From CAZART01 sp964487555 (GTDB lineage: Bacteria; Bacteroidota; Rhodothermia; Rhodothermales; VXPQ01), in NCBI GenBank assembly GCA_964487555.1, contig CAZART010000102.1:1-18701 (forward strand): 18,701 bases of DNA, read 5' to 3'. How positions within the stretch are numbered: the first letter of the stretch is position 1; every line of letters begins with the position of its first letter. Shown here piece after piece: positions 1 through 8,641 of this stretch. The translations under genes were made by a program, and so were the position numbers. Below the pieces are notes generated by a model. That model was not told the origin of the DNA and did no database searches. It saw nothing but the letters and a program-made list of their open reading frames with translations.

Positions 1-129
1 GGTGCCGTATTCATGCATGAGCACTTGGTTACGCATCGCCGAATCTTTTATTCCCAAGGCCGACCTGAATATACACCCGGTTGGACGGCCTGCAATACGG
101 CCTTTGAACGTCGTCGCCGAACGACGGGT
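1..129 (-). other. Region downstream of the S8 protease gene, with a small hairpin
   Basis: This short stretch lies downstream of the S8 protease stop codon on the minus strand. A perfect 6-bp inverted repeat (CGTCGT / ACGACG, 6-nt loop, 109-126) sits 3 bp past the stop codon but has no T-tract, so it is only a weak terminator candidate. On the minus strand an ATG at 36-34 opens a frame that stays open to the window edge (12 codons, starting MRNQVLMHEY). It could be the start of a further gene in the same operon, but 12 codons are too few to judge. Confidence 0.25.
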
Positions 130-1953
130 CTATTCGGTCAGCATCATTCTGCCTATTAGTGACCACGACTCACTTTCCAGACGGTATAAATAGGCTCCAC
201 TGGCAAGACCGCTGCCATCGAATCGTATCTGGTTTTGGCCTGCACCGGCCTGCATCGACAGCTGATCAACCTCTCTCCCGAGGAGATCGTAGACGCTTAA
301 TACAACCGTTGCGTCGGACGGGGCCGAATACGTAATGACGGTTGACGGGTTAAATGGATTAGGATAATTCCCGAGCAGGGTGGCCGTTTGCGGCGATTCG
401 CCGGTAGCTACTACTTCGCTTTTTCCCGCCGCGCTTCCGCTCGTGCACGCGGCCGGAATGGATACCTGTTGCACTTGCTCGCTTTGAGGAAGCAGGCTGT
501 TGAGAGCCGCAAGCGCATCGATGACTCCTGCTTTGCTTCCCTTCTTTGTAGATGTCTTTTCGAGCACGCCCGCAACCTCTTCGGACGTGATGTCCGGTTC
601 AGCCAGTTTTAGCAATCCGGCTACGGCGACGACGTGAGGAGCCGCGAACGACGTACCGCTGCCGTATACCCAGCTATTCGCGACGGCTCCTACGAGGATG
701 TCTTCCCCGGGCGCAAATACGTCCACCCCGGTGGTGGCTGAGAAGTTGCTAAGACTCGATCCCTGGTTTGCACTGCCGACGGCGATCACGCCGTCGATGT
801 TCGCCGGAAAGCCCGTCGGCTTCGAGGGGCGACTCGGATGGTAGTTGCCCGCCGCCGCGACGACGATAATTCCATGTCCTATGGCTCTGGTAACATACTC
901 CTCGATCAGCGGTGAATAGGCGGTTCGGAAACTCAGATTAATGACGTCCACCCGGTCGTCAATGGCCGCACTGATAGCCCGTGCGACCAGATAACTGATA
1001 GGCCCCCAATCGCCGATATTATAGGAGTAGATTTCGACCGGATTGCGGTCGAAAACCGAACGGCTATCGCAGCTTTGGCCCCACGTCGCCAGGAGTCCGA
1101 CGCCTCCGCTTTCGTCATTACCGGCCGCCGCGAGAAGTGTCGTTACAGCCAATGCGTGCGGCACGGCGAAGCCGGTCGTCGGAGCCGTCCAGCGGTGCTC
1201 GACAAGGGATACGCCGTCGAGGCCGTCATGGTCTAATTCATCGTGATTAATGCCGCTGTCGATGACGCCGATACGAAGCGGCCTTCCAAGACTAGCCTGA
1301 AACGGGTGCCACAGCGCCTGGTTGAGGTTGGAAGCATCCAGATTCCACTGGCCGGAATAGAATGGATCGTTGGGGAATTCCAACGTTCGACCTCGTGGCT
1401 TCACCGCGTTGTACTTTTCTCCCGTCACCCCAACACTCGACATCTCGATGTTCTTGAAGTAATCGATAAGCGGTCGACCGTACAGGTAATCGTTCAGCAA
1501 TACGGTCGTCAGCAGGTCGTAGGGATCGTCGGCGTCCGGAAACGAGACGTAGTCGAGGTCCATCACCTCGTCGTGTTCGACGACGGCACCATAATTTTCG
1601 ACGAGATACTGCAAAGCGTCGCGATAGCCTTCTATTAGCGACTTGTCGACGGCATCGTGCGAATCCCATGAACTGCACGTCCACGTGCCGTCGTTGCTCT
1701 GCGTGCACGTTGACGCACATGCGTCGTAGGAATTACCCATTCCGTCACTCACTTGCCACGACGAGCCCCGTCCGTCTTCCCCGGCCGTCTTTGTCGCCCG
1801 CTGCTCCTTGAATCCCGCGTTGCGGACTACGATCTCTCCGTCGGTTCGCTCGATGGAGACCTGGGCGTGCACGGAGATCTCCGTCAACAGCGCCGCGAGT
1901 GTTAGCATCAGGGTCGCGCGGAAAACCGCCCTCCTGGAATCCGTCATCTTCAT
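130..1953 (-). CDS. Secreted subtilisin-like (S8) serine protease with C-terminal T9SS-type sorting domain
   Basis: Predicted exported serine endopeptidase of 607 aa. Residues 1-30 form a Sec signal peptide ending SVHA|Q. Residues 31-200 are a propeptide-like region with a Cys cluster (C79, C83, C93). The S8 domain spans about 225-485 with the catalytic triad visible: D232 in IGVIDSGIN, H266 in VPHALAV, S435 in GSGTSFAAPHV, plus the oxyanion Asn N370 in VVAAAGN. The His motif departs from the usual HGTxVA. Residues 525-607 are a Por-secretion-type tail beginning LGNYPNPFNPST, known in Rhodothermota, Ignavibacteria and Bacteroidota as a type IX secretion/anchoring signal. The start is ATG, with a second ATG two codons in; no clear ribosome binding site is seen. 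It lies 62 bp downstream of the CHAT gene on the same strand, so co-transcription is likely. The substrate is unknown. Confidence 0.9.
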   Translation of the reverse strand: MKMTDSRRAVFRATLMLTLAALLTEISVHAQVSIERTDGEIVVRNAGFKEQRATKTAGEDGRGSSWQVSDGMGNSYDACASTCTQSNDGTWTCSSWDSHDAVDKSLIEGYRDALQYLVENYGAVVEHDEVMDLDYVSFPDADDPYDLLTTVLLNDYLYGRPLIDYFKNIEMSSVGVTGEKYNAVKPRGRTLEFPNDPFYSGQWNLDASNLNQALWHPFQASLGRPLRIGVIDSGINHDELDHDGLDGVSLVEHRWTAPTTGFAVPHALAVTTLLAAAGNDESGGVGLLATWGQSCDSRSVFDRNPVEIYSYNIGDWGPISYLVARAISAAIDDRVDVINLSFRTAYSPLIEEYVTRAIGHGIIVVAAAGNYHPSRPSKPTGFPANIDGVIAVGSANQGSSLSNFSATTGVDVFAPGEDILVGAVANSWVYGSGTSFAAPHVVAVAGLLKLAEPDITSEEVAGVLEKTSTKKGSKAGVIDALAALNSLLPQSEQVQQVSIPAACTSGSAAGKSEVVATGESPQTATLLGNYPNPFNPSTVITYSAPSDATVVLSVYDLLGREVDQLSMQAGAGQNQIRFDGSGLASGAYLYRLESESWSLIGRMMLTE

Positions 1954-2015
1954 CTCGCTCGACCGATTTCGGCCTCTTTTGTGATCTCTTCCATAGTCAA
2001 TTGCCCAGTTTGCCC

Positions 2016-5000
2016 CTAGAGAGGATCGCCGATAATCGAAAACGCCGCCCAGTAGAAAGGATGACGTGTCTCGGCATGTAATGCGAACGAGCGCTGCACA
2101 TCCGACAACGCAGCCGCTTTTCCTTCCGACCCCAGTCCTTTATAAAACTGCGTCATGAATGTGCTGCTCACGCGGTCATCGATGGGCCATAGACTGGCCA
2201 TAACCGTCGGAGTCCCTGCTGCAAGAAATGCCTGATTGAGTCCGACCCATTCATCTCCATTCGGGATATCTGCCACCAATCCACTTGATAGCGCCGTCTC
2301 ACAGGCACTTAGCGTAACCAGGTAGGCATCGAGAGAAAGTTTTCCGATTTCGTCCACGGTGAGTGCATCATCATACAATTCGAGGTGCGAGTTCCATGGG
2401 ACGAGGCTGTTGAAACTTCCGTGCGTTGCGAAATGGATGATGTCATAATTCGGCGCGACCTTTTCAAACATCTCTTGAGAGGCATCAGAACCGATCAGCG
2501 CATGTCGTCGCGACGGAGAATCTGCGACAATAGAGAGAACTTCACGTCGCGCGCCCGGCAGTCGATTGTCCGGATCCGCCAACAACAGCATAGATCGCCA
2601 CCTTCGCGGATTCCGATCGCGGCACAGTTTCAGGATGGATACGGAGGGCGCGATCGATAGGGTATACGACTCGATAAGGAACTGGTCATTCTCGTCAAGA
2701 AGAGCGGAAATCGGCAGATAGTGCATCGCGCCCTCGGGGACAATGCTCAAGTGTGCGGTATTTGGCGGCAACGCAGCGACGACGGCTTCGAACAAGTCGG
2801 AATAAAGCTTCCGTGACGGCGATCTCCACGAACCTCCATTTCTCTTCGCGGGATTCGTGATCGCATCTCTAAAAAACTTGATCGACTCAGCCACTTCAGA
2901 TACATCAATATCGAGTCGATGCGATGTGATGCCGGTCTTACTCAGGACATAGGCCACCGGATAGAGACCGTCGCTTCGTTCGGGATCATCTATCAAATTG
3001 TAGACGATGATCGCCTCATCCTCCCTCAGGATGCTGAAGGCCGAATCGGCTTCAATCGGATCGAAGGTAAACAGCCGCCGGGATCCGAAAATTTCGAGCT
3101 GGAGGTTTCGATAAAGGGAATCGGCGCGGAGGCGTTCGCGGCGCAGATAAGCGGCCCGATTCTCTCGGTACACGTCCCCTTCATCCTCGCCTTGATTCAC
3201 GGCCACTAATTCGTCGACGAGTTCTCGTTCGACGGCGCGCACTCTGCGGTTCATTTCGACGGCTCGGTCGACCGGATCGGCCAGGCTCAGCCGGCGGGAC
3301 TGCTGGGTCGTATAGAGAAGGTCTACGAGGGTTCGACTTCGTGCGCGTTCGTTGTAATGGAAGGCTTCCGCCGTCCGTCCTTGTGTCTCGAGAAATGCAG
3401 AAAAGCTGTCGTAAACCTTGATCTTGTCGTGGACAAAAAATGATCGGTCTTCGGGGTCGTCGAGATGATCTCGGAGCGTTTCGATCACCGAAATCGCATC
3501 CAGAAATGCTTCTTCGGCACGGCGATGTCTCTCGAGGCGCCAGTACGCCATCGCCTTTCCGTAGGAGACGTACCAGTGTATCGCGGACCACTGCAGCTCA
3601 TCTTCGATCCGCTCCGCCTCTTCAAAGTGCTCCAACGCTTCGTCGAATTCTCCACGTGCCAGTTCGGTGTGCCCGGTGGCGGCCACTACGGCATAGTACT
3701 GGAGATCATCAGCCGCTAAAAGCGGTTTCGATTCTTGCAAAAGGTGCAGCGCTTCACCATGGCGTCCCTGGAAGTAAAGTGCGGCGGCGTGATTACGATG
3801 AATAACGCCGAGCAGCGGCCGCGAAGCGTCTCCCAGAAGATCTCGCGCGCTCTGATATGCAGAAATCGCACCGTCGTGGTTTCCGTAAAACAGATAGGAG
3901 TTGCCCATCCAGTACAGCGCCTCTGCACGAGCGACGCTTCGATCACGGTCGTCCGTAAACGTGAGCAAATGTTCGAAATAGCTGTGCGCCGCCCCAAGAT
4001 CGCCGATCTGAAGGGCGGTTATCCCGAGCTCTTTGACGAGGGCCTCCTCGCGAGCGTTGTTTTTCGATGCTCTAGCAACAGCCAGGCCGGCGGTAAGGTG
4101 CTCTTTCGCCGCTTGATAGTTGCCCGTTTGACGCTCGATTCTGCCCAGAACTTCGCGAGCGGCCATTATTTTGTCGGAGATGCCGTACTCCAATACGAGT
4201 TCTAACGCATCGAGAGCCGCCGCATAGGCCTCAGGATATCGGCCCATGCTGTGACGGACCTGCGAAATGGCCAGGAGGCCGTCCGCAATTCCCGGGAGAT
4301 CCTCATTATCCCGTGCCGTGGAGAGCGCCTCCTCCAGAACGTGTTCCGCTTCGGTGTACTGAAACGTGCTCTTGAGAATGAGCCCCTTCAGTGCAAGCAC
4401 TTCATTTATGCGATGGGGGACGTGCTCGGCGTATCCGGCATGCGCCGAATCGACCAATACGAGGGCATCATCGTAGCGATGCTGTCGCGCCCGAACGTTG
4501 GCAAGTCGATTGAGGTTGATGGCCTGGGTTCTCCCCATCGACAGGATTTTACCCTGCTCAAGCGCCGTCTCGAACATCTCACCTGCCTTCTCCAGATCAC
4601 CCTTCCACTGAAGAAAACCCAATCCGAGATTGCCTTGCAGCGCAACCTGACGCTCTACGTCATACGTCTTCTTACTATTCTCGATGGCACGCTCCATCGA
4701 CGCCACGAACGACTCGTAGTCCCCCGTGAAGAAATACATCCGGCCGAATTCCGCGAAGGCGTTCGGATCATTCGGCCTCAGCTCCGCCGCGTGCGTAAGC
4801 AGCGGCCCGGCGGATGCCCAGTCGTTGCGAAGAACGGCCGCGTAGCCAAGGCCGAATGCGGCGCCGGCGCGTGAGGAATCGGCGGCGAGCGCCTCGGACC
4901 ACGACGCCTCGATCTCGCCGAGCAGGGGCGACTCGGCACCGCGGCGGGCGCGGTCGACCACGATGCGAGCGAGGGCGGGATCGAGCAGCAGCGACGCGGC

Positions 5001-5393
5001 GATACGCGCCCATGATTCGTCCGAATCCTCTCCAAGCTGCGCGAGCGCCGCATCTCGATAGAGCGCCGTGGATGCATCCGTAACTTCTACGCTCTTCAGG
5101 GAGGATCGACACGCATCGGCGCGCTCCAGCTCGACACAGACGTCCGCAAGGCGGCCGTAGAGGCGGTGCAGCTCCGGGTGCTCCGCCAATAGCGCGAAGC
5201 CGGATTCCAGCGCCGTCGAAGGATCCTCATTGATGGAGCGAACCCATTCCCAGTACGATCGCTCGGCAGGCGGCATTCCCGGAAACGCTTCGGACGTGCT
5301 GTTGCGCAGGACGAGGAAAGCTGCACTCACGCCTGCCACGACAAGCAGGGCAGAGCCTAGCCTCCACGCATTGCGGCGCAGGTACTCAGGCAT
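2016..5393 (-). CDS. Membrane-anchored TPR-CHAT protein (caspase-like putative protease)
   Basis: Large protein of 1125 aa from the ATG at 5393. The longer frame begins with TTG at 5441 and adds 16 residues without a ribosome site, so I prefer the ATG, which places a signal anchor at the N-terminus. A single membrane segment lies at about residues 13-30 (GSALLVVAGVSAAFLV). Arg residues precede it, suggesting N-in/C-out, so the bulk may face the periplasm. Residues about 50-690 are roughly a dozen TPR-like helical repeats (for example RYDDALVLVD, NYQAAKEHLT, EFDEALEHFEEAE). Residues about 775-1125 are a CHAT domain (clan CD, caspase/HetF type). The catalytic pair is intact: H991 in IIHFATHG and C1031 in VTLSACET, followed by the family signature ASLWPIDD. 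TPR modules commonly sense partners and CHAT domains commonly cleave proteins. The partner and target here are unknown; the S8 protease gene just downstream is the obvious candidate. Confidence 0.88.
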   Translation of the reverse strand: MPEYLRRNAWRLGSALLVVAGVSAAFLVLRNSTSEAFPGMPPAERSYWEWVRSINEDPSTALESGFALLAEHPELHRLYGRLADVCVELERADACRSSLKSVEVTDASTALYRDAALAQLGEDSDESWARIAASLLLDPALARIVVDRARRGAESPLLGEIEASWSEALAADSSRAGAAFGLGYAAVLRNDWASAGPLLTHAAELRPNDPNAFAEFGRMYFFTGDYESFVASMERAIENSKKTYDVERQVALQGNLGLGFLQWKGDLEKAGEMFETALEQGKILSMGRTQAINLNRLANVRARQHRYDDALVLVDSAHAGYAEHVPHRINEVLALKGLILKSTFQYTEAEHVLEEALSTARDNEDLPGIADGLLAISQVRHSMGRYPEAYAAALDALELVLEYGISDKIMAAREVLGRIERQTGNYQAAKEHLTAGLAVARASKNNAREEALVKELGITALQIGDLGAAHSYFEHLLTFTDDRDRSVARAEALYWMGNSYLFYGNHDGAISAYQSARDLLGDASRPLLGVIHRNHAAALYFQGRHGEALHLLQESKPLLAADDLQYYAVVAATGHTELARGEFDEALEHFEEAERIEDELQWSAIHWYVSYGKAMAYWRLERHRRAEEAFLDAISVIETLRDHLDDPEDRSFFVHDKIKVYDSFSAFLETQGRTAEAFHYNERARSRTLVDLLYTTQQSRRLSLADPVDRAVEMNRRVRAVERELVDELVAVNQGEDEGDVYRENRAAYLRRERLRADSLYRNLQLEIFGSRRLFTFDPIEADSAFSILREDEAIIVYNLIDDPERSDGLYPVAYVLSKTGITSHRLDIDVSEVAESIKFFRDAITNPAKRNGGSWRSPSRKLYSDLFEAVVAALPPNTAHLSIVPEGAMHYLPISALLDENDQFLIESYTLSIAPSVSILKLCRDRNPRRWRSMLLLADPDNRLPGARREVLSIVADSPSRRHALIGSDASQEMFEKVAPNYDIIHFATHGSFNSLVPWNSHLELYDDALTVDEIGKLSLDAYLVTLSACETALSSGLVADIPNGDEWVGLNQAFLAAGTPTVMASLWPIDDRVSSTFMTQFYKGLGSEGKAAALSDVQRSFALHAETRHPFYWAAFSIIGDPL

Positions 5394-5672
5394 TGCGACG
5401 TACGGGTGGGTTATCGCCGAGGGTTCAACGTTCGCCCCCAAGGGCCGACACTCTGACTATACGTAACATTCCCGCGGATTCGCGACCGAACCGGCAATTA
5501 AGTCAGCGGTGCCGTACGAGAATATGGCCTCCGCCGCAAATCCGCCGCAGAAATGTACGAAGCCCCGGTCCTCCTTCTAACGTAATGCGAATCTGCATAA
5601 TTTCAAGGACCACCCATCGATTGTCCCGCGCCGCGCCGGCGTTCCGATCGCGCGGCTCCGGCAAACGGACCG
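5394..5672. promoter_or_regulatory. Intergenic region between htpX and the CHAT gene
   Basis: This interval must hold the end of the htpX transcript and the promoter of the CHAT/S8 pair, both on the minus strand. The clearest structure is a 7-bp inverted repeat, GCCGCGC (5630-5636) and GCGCGGC (5650-5656), with a 13-nt loop, about 17 bp past the htpX stop. It lacks a T-tract, so termination there is only possible. I could not find a convincing promoter for the CHAT gene, and no GTAAC-N17-CGTC site of the kind seen upstream of the sigma gene. Confidence 0.3.
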
Positions 5673-6506
5673 CTATACTGGCGATTCCATCTCTCTAAGA
5701 CGGCGGATTCGCTCCTCCGTCGGTGGGTGGGTCGAGAAGAGGCTTCGAATGCCCCCGAGGGCCCCGGCGAAGGGATTGACGATGAACATGTGCGCCGTGC
5801 TGGGATTCGCATCCATCGGCACACGCTCAGCACCCTCCTGAAGCCGACCCAACGCACTGGCCAGCGCCCCCGGCTTACCGCAGATCTCGGCGCCGTCGCG
5901 GTCCGCTGCATATTCTCGCGCTCGCGAGATGGCCATCTGGATCAGAAATGCCGCTATCGGTGCGAGGATCAACATCAACAGCGAACTGACGATGTTGTCC
6001 CGTCGGTCGCCGCCGAAAAAGAAAGCGAATCGCGCCAGCAACGTGATGGCGGCAGCCAGCGTTGCGGCGATCGACGAAGTGAGAATGTCGCGGTTCTGGA
6101 TGTGAGCCAGCTCATGCGCGATCACGCCTTCGAGCTCCTCACGGTTCAGCATCCGCGTGATGCCGTTGGTCACGGCTACCGCGGCGTGGCTCGGGCTTCG
6201 TCCCGTCGCGAAGGCGTTCGGCTGGTCGGACGGCATCACGTACACCTTCGGCATCGGCAATCCGGCGTTCGTGCGGAGCCGATCGATCATGTCGTACAGC
6301 TCGGGGGCATCGCTCCGCCCGATCTCGTGGGCGTTGTACATCTTCAGCACGATCTTGTCGCTAAACCAGAAGCTTGCGAAGTTCAGCCCTACGGCGACAA
6401 CGAAAGCGATGATCATCCCGTTCGAACCGCCAATCGCCTGCCCGACGAGGGCGAATAGAACGATCAGTACGGCCATGAGGGCCGTGGTGCGTACTCCGTT
6501 CAGCAT
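5673..6506 (-). CDS. htpX: HtpX-type M48 membrane zinc metalloprotease
   Basis: Integral-membrane zinc protease of 277 aa, close to the usual HtpX length (about 280-290). HtpX proteins degrade misfolded membrane proteins in envelope quality control. Hydrophobic segments lie at about 8-26, 31-49, 144-164 and 173-192. The zinc-binding HELAH motif is at 131-135 and the third ligand is E198 in AREYAADRDG; conserved SDQPNAFATGRSP (93-105) and STHPPTEERIRRL (258-270) are family hallmarks. The start is ATG, preceded by GAGGAG a few bases upstream, a good ribosome binding site that supports it. It is the last gene of the minus-strand envelope cluster, 172 bp after the CPBP gene. It may have its own promoter, because a hairpin lies between them. 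Confidence 0.93.
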   Translation of the reverse strand: MLNGVRTTALMAVLIVLFALVGQAIGGSNGMIIAFVVAVGLNFASFWFSDKIVLKMYNAHEIGRSDAPELYDMIDRLRTNAGLPMPKVYVMPSDQPNAFATGRSPSHAAVAVTNGITRMLNREELEGVIAHELAHIQNRDILTSSIAATLAAAITLLARFAFFFGGDRRDNIVSSLLMLILAPIAAFLIQMAISRAREYAADRDGAEICGKPGALASALGRLQEGAERVPMDANPSTAHMFIVNPFAGALGGIRSLFSTHPPTEERIRRLREMESPV

Positions 6507-6647
6507 GCTGCTCCTCTCTGTCTAATCTATCTAAAATGGATGTTCGTCAAGAGCACGATGCGGCGATACGCGCCCGATCCAACTCGGTTGCGATCCGCCG
6601 GTATCCGCAATACTCTCGACCGGCCGGTTCGTTCGCTGGAAATCGAG

Positions 6648-6661
6648 GCCTCTGAAGAGGC
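6648..6661 (-). terminator. Possible hairpin terminator after the CPBP gene
   Basis: GCCTCT and AGAGGC form a perfect compact hairpin 17 bp beyond the CPBP stop codon. On the minus strand it is followed by a short weak T-run (CTCGATTT). The stem is short, so partial termination or mRNA end protection is as likely as full termination. It would partly separate htpX from the upstream cluster. Confidence 0.35.
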
Positions 6662-6678
6662 GTGTGTGGACCGCAACC

Positions 6679-7485
6679 TCACCCGAACATGCCGACCACG
6701 AGCATCACGTCGTAGAGCGCGTGGGTCCACGCCGCGATCCCGAATCCGCGCAAGAGAAAGAGCACGTTGAGAACCAGTCCGAAAATAAAGCGGAACAGAA
6801 AAGATCCGACCGTAAAAACGTCACCGTAGGATCCGACGTAGTGCACCCAGCTGAAGAGCACCGCACCGATGACGGCGGCGAGGCCGTAGGCGAAAGCACG
6901 GCTTGGTATGCTCCGCCTCAACGCCCAGAAAAGGCCGCCCACCAGAATCACGCGGAACAGCAGCTCCTCGTAAACACCGGCGCCTATGGAAAGGGCAAGC
7001 ATCAGGCTCAGGTCCATTCGCGCCACCTCCTGCGCGACACCGACCGCCGGCGAATGTCCTCCCAGCAACACCGCTTCCCCTAGCGCCACCGGAGCCGCGG
7101 TCAAAATCGCGCCGACAAGGCCCGACACCATGATCGCGACCAGCACGCCGTAGACCGCACTCTCGAGAATCATCCACACGAAATACCGACCGCGCAAGGG
7201 AATGCGCTGCTTTCGTTCCACCCAGAAAACCGCCACGCCGACCACCAGGACGGCGACGCCGAACGCCACGAGACCCGTGCTGCCGATAAAGGCCATGAGC
7301 TGCTTCAACCAGACCTCCGCCCCGACCCGCACCTGCGCAATCGCCTGGTCGTTCGCCATCACGATGAGGATCTCATACATCAGAATGAGCGGCAGCGCCG
7401 CCAGAAAGCCGTACGTCCCCGTCCGCGAAGAGCGGTGATAGATCTGCCAATCGGAGAGCGATTCCGACGAGGTAATCGTAGCCAT
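6679..7485 (-). CDS. CPBP-family intramembrane metalloprotease (CAAX/Abi type)
   Basis: Polytopic membrane protein of 268 aa with about seven or eight hydrophobic segments. The three CPBP motifs are present: EELLFR (173-178; paired Glu and Arg of EExxxR), FSWVH (211-215; FxxxH) and H255 in AAWTHALYD. Family members range from Rce1-type prenyl-protein endopeptidases to bacteriocin-immunity proteins; which activity applies here cannot be read from sequence. I chose the ATG at 7485. The frame can be extended to a GTG at 7515, but that would overlap the upstream gene, and the ATG is preceded by GGAG at good spacing. The upstream LysM/RlpA gene ends only 4 bp before this ATG, and that gene's last codons supply the ribosome site, so translation is probably coupled. 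Confidence 0.87.
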   Translation of the reverse strand: MATITSSESLSDWQIYHRSSRTGTYGFLAALPLILMYEILIVMANDQAIAQVRVGAEVWLKQLMAFIGSTGLVAFGVAVLVVGVAVFWVERKQRIPLRGRYFVWMILESAVYGVLVAIMVSGLVGAILTAAPVALGEAVLLGGHSPAVGVAQEVARMDLSLMLALSIGAGVYEELLFRVILVGGLFWALRRSIPSRAFAYGLAAVIGAVLFSWVHYVGSYGDVFTVGSFLFRFIFGLVLNVLFLLRGFGIAAWTHALYDVMLVVGMFG

Positions 7486-7489
7486 GGCG

Positions 7490-8638
7490 TTACTCCACGA
7501 GGCGGACGCGCACACGGCCGCCCGATTCGACGCCGATCTCCGAGGCCAGCGCCGGCGAAATCTCCATCAGATGTCGTCGATCGACCGGCCCGCGGTCGGC
7601 GACGCGAGCGAACGACGCCCGCCCCGTCTCGGCATTCTCGACGAGTAGGATCGTGTCAAACGGAAGCTCGCGGTGGGCCACGACGAACGCGTCGGGGTCA
7701 TAGGCGGTACCGCTCGCCATTACCCGTCCTGCATATGTTTCCGGGAAAACGGTCGCGCTCCCGACGGCAAATGTCTGCGCACCGCCCTGCATCGGGACGT
7801 CGCCGGCCGCTGCGCCGGGAATCCGAAGCGTCTGACCGACCTTGAGGGCGTCTGAGACGAGTGCGTTTGCGCGGCGAAGCTCGGCGATCGTCGTGCCGTA
7901 GCGGCGGGCGATTTCCGACAGCGTATCGCCGCGCCTCACCTCGTACGTCGCCGGTCCGATCGACGCGGGGACCGTGACGGGCATACCGGGCTCGAGCGCC
8001 GCGCGGAGCCCCTCATTGAGCGTAAACAGGACGTACGCCTTCGTTCCATGGTCGGCGGCGATGCTATAAAGCGTCTCGCCCTCCTCGGCCACGTGGGTGC
8101 TCACACCGCGTGCCGCCAATATGGCCGCCTCCTCCGCTTCGGTCGTCTCCTCCTCGTTCTCCTCGTTTTCGCCGGAATGCGGCCATTCGGCATCGTAGGC
8201 CTCTCCAACGTCGCGGCCCGGCGCCTCCTGATCGCGGCCCGGTGCCTCCTGATCGCGGCCCGGTGCCTCCTGACCGCGGCCCGGCGCCTCCTGACCGCGG
8301 CCGGGTGCCTCGTCATCGCGGCCGGGCACGCCCTCTTCGAGCGCCTCAAATTCCTCGTCCGTCGTCCGGTTGACGGCCTCTGGTGAATCCACCGACTCTA
8401 CCGAGACGTCCGCCGCCGGCACGTCGTCCATGGCCAGCCGGAGCACTTGCCCGGGTCGAATCACGTCGCCGGATAGGCCGTTCAGCCGCTTTAGTTCGGC
8501 GACACTCATACCGTTCGTCCTCGCGATACCGTAGAGTGTCTCTCCCGGCGCGACGGTATGCGTGCGTCCTTCCTGCGCGAGGCCGGCGCCGGCGGTACCG
8601 ACCCCCAGAAATATGATGATGAGGATTCGCTGGATCAT
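7490..8638 (-). CDS. Triple-LysM, RlpA-like double-psi beta-barrel protein
   Basis: Exported peptidoglycan-binding protein of 382 aa. Residues 1-21 are a signal peptide (ending AGLA|Q). LysM1 spans about 26-69 (THTVAPGETLYGIARTNG), LysM2 about 181-224 and LysM3 about 231-274 (TYEVRRGDTLSEIARRYG). Between LysM1 and LysM2 lies a low-complexity linker: about five copies of a heptapeptide EAPGRDQ (about 104-144), then an acidic Glu-rich stretch (157-170). The C-terminus (about 290-380) matches the RlpA/expansin-like barrel: ASGTAYDP, AHRELPFDT with H322, VADRGPV with D348. These two residues correspond to the pair needed in RlpA lytic transglycosylases, so cell-wall cleavage is plausible but not shown. 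The start is ATG, 3 bp after the stop of the TPR gene. Likely a wall-remodelling member of the envelope cluster. Confidence 0.88.
   Translation of the reverse strand: MIQRILIIIFLGVGTAGAGLAQEGRTHTVAPGETLYGIARTNGMSVAELKRLNGLSGDVIRPGQVLRLAMDDVPAADVSVESVDSPEAVNRTTDEEFEALEEGVPGRDDEAPGRGQEAPGRGQEAPGRDQEAPGRDQEAPGRDVGEAYDAEWPHSGENEENEEETTEAEEAAILAARGVSTHVAEEGETLYSIAADHGTKAYVLFTLNEGLRAALEPGMPVTVPASIGPATYEVRRGDTLSEIARRYGTTIAELRRANALVSDALKVGQTLRIPGAAAGDVPMQGGAQTFAVGSATVFPETYAGRVMASGTAYDPDAFVVAHRELPFDTILLVENAETGRASFARVADRGPVDRRHLMEISPALASEIGVESGGRVRVRLVE
8211..8330 (-). repeat. 21-bp tandem repeat inside the LysM/RlpA gene
   Basis: Units start at 8211, 8232, 8253, 8274, 8295 and 8316 (the last partial), an exact 21-bp period with a few substitutions (tcgcggcccg / ccgcggcccg / tcgcggccgg). 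Each unit encodes one EAPGRDQ-like heptapeptide, so copy-number change would keep the frame and only lengthen or shorten the linker between LysM1 and LysM2. Confidence 0.9.
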
Positions 8639-8641
8639 AGT

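Noticed and set aside
2..193. 63-codon GTG-initiated frame on the plus strand at the left edge
   Set aside because: It runs antisense over the last 64 bp of the S8 gene, matches no family I know, and the S8 sorting tail ending GRMMLTE is convincing on the other strand.
4251..4874. 207-codon frame antisense to the CHAT gene
   Set aside because: It lies wholly within the TPR region of the CHAT gene, has no domain, and has Arg-rich shadow composition.
5630..5656. htpX terminator
   Set aside because: The 7-bp stem has a long loop and no T-tract, so I record it only as a possible structure within the intergenic entry.
5727..6458. 243-codon frame antisense to htpX
   Set aside because: His/Arg/Asp-rich shadow; htpX carries HELAH, membrane segments and a ribosome site on the other strand.
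8211..8330. CRISPR-like regular spacing
   Set aside because: The units are contiguous with no spacers, and are in-frame codons of a protein linker.
8110..8373. 87-codon Pro/Arg repeat frame opposite the LysM/RlpA linker
   Set aside because: It is the reverse reading of the 21-bp tandem repeat, not an independent gene.
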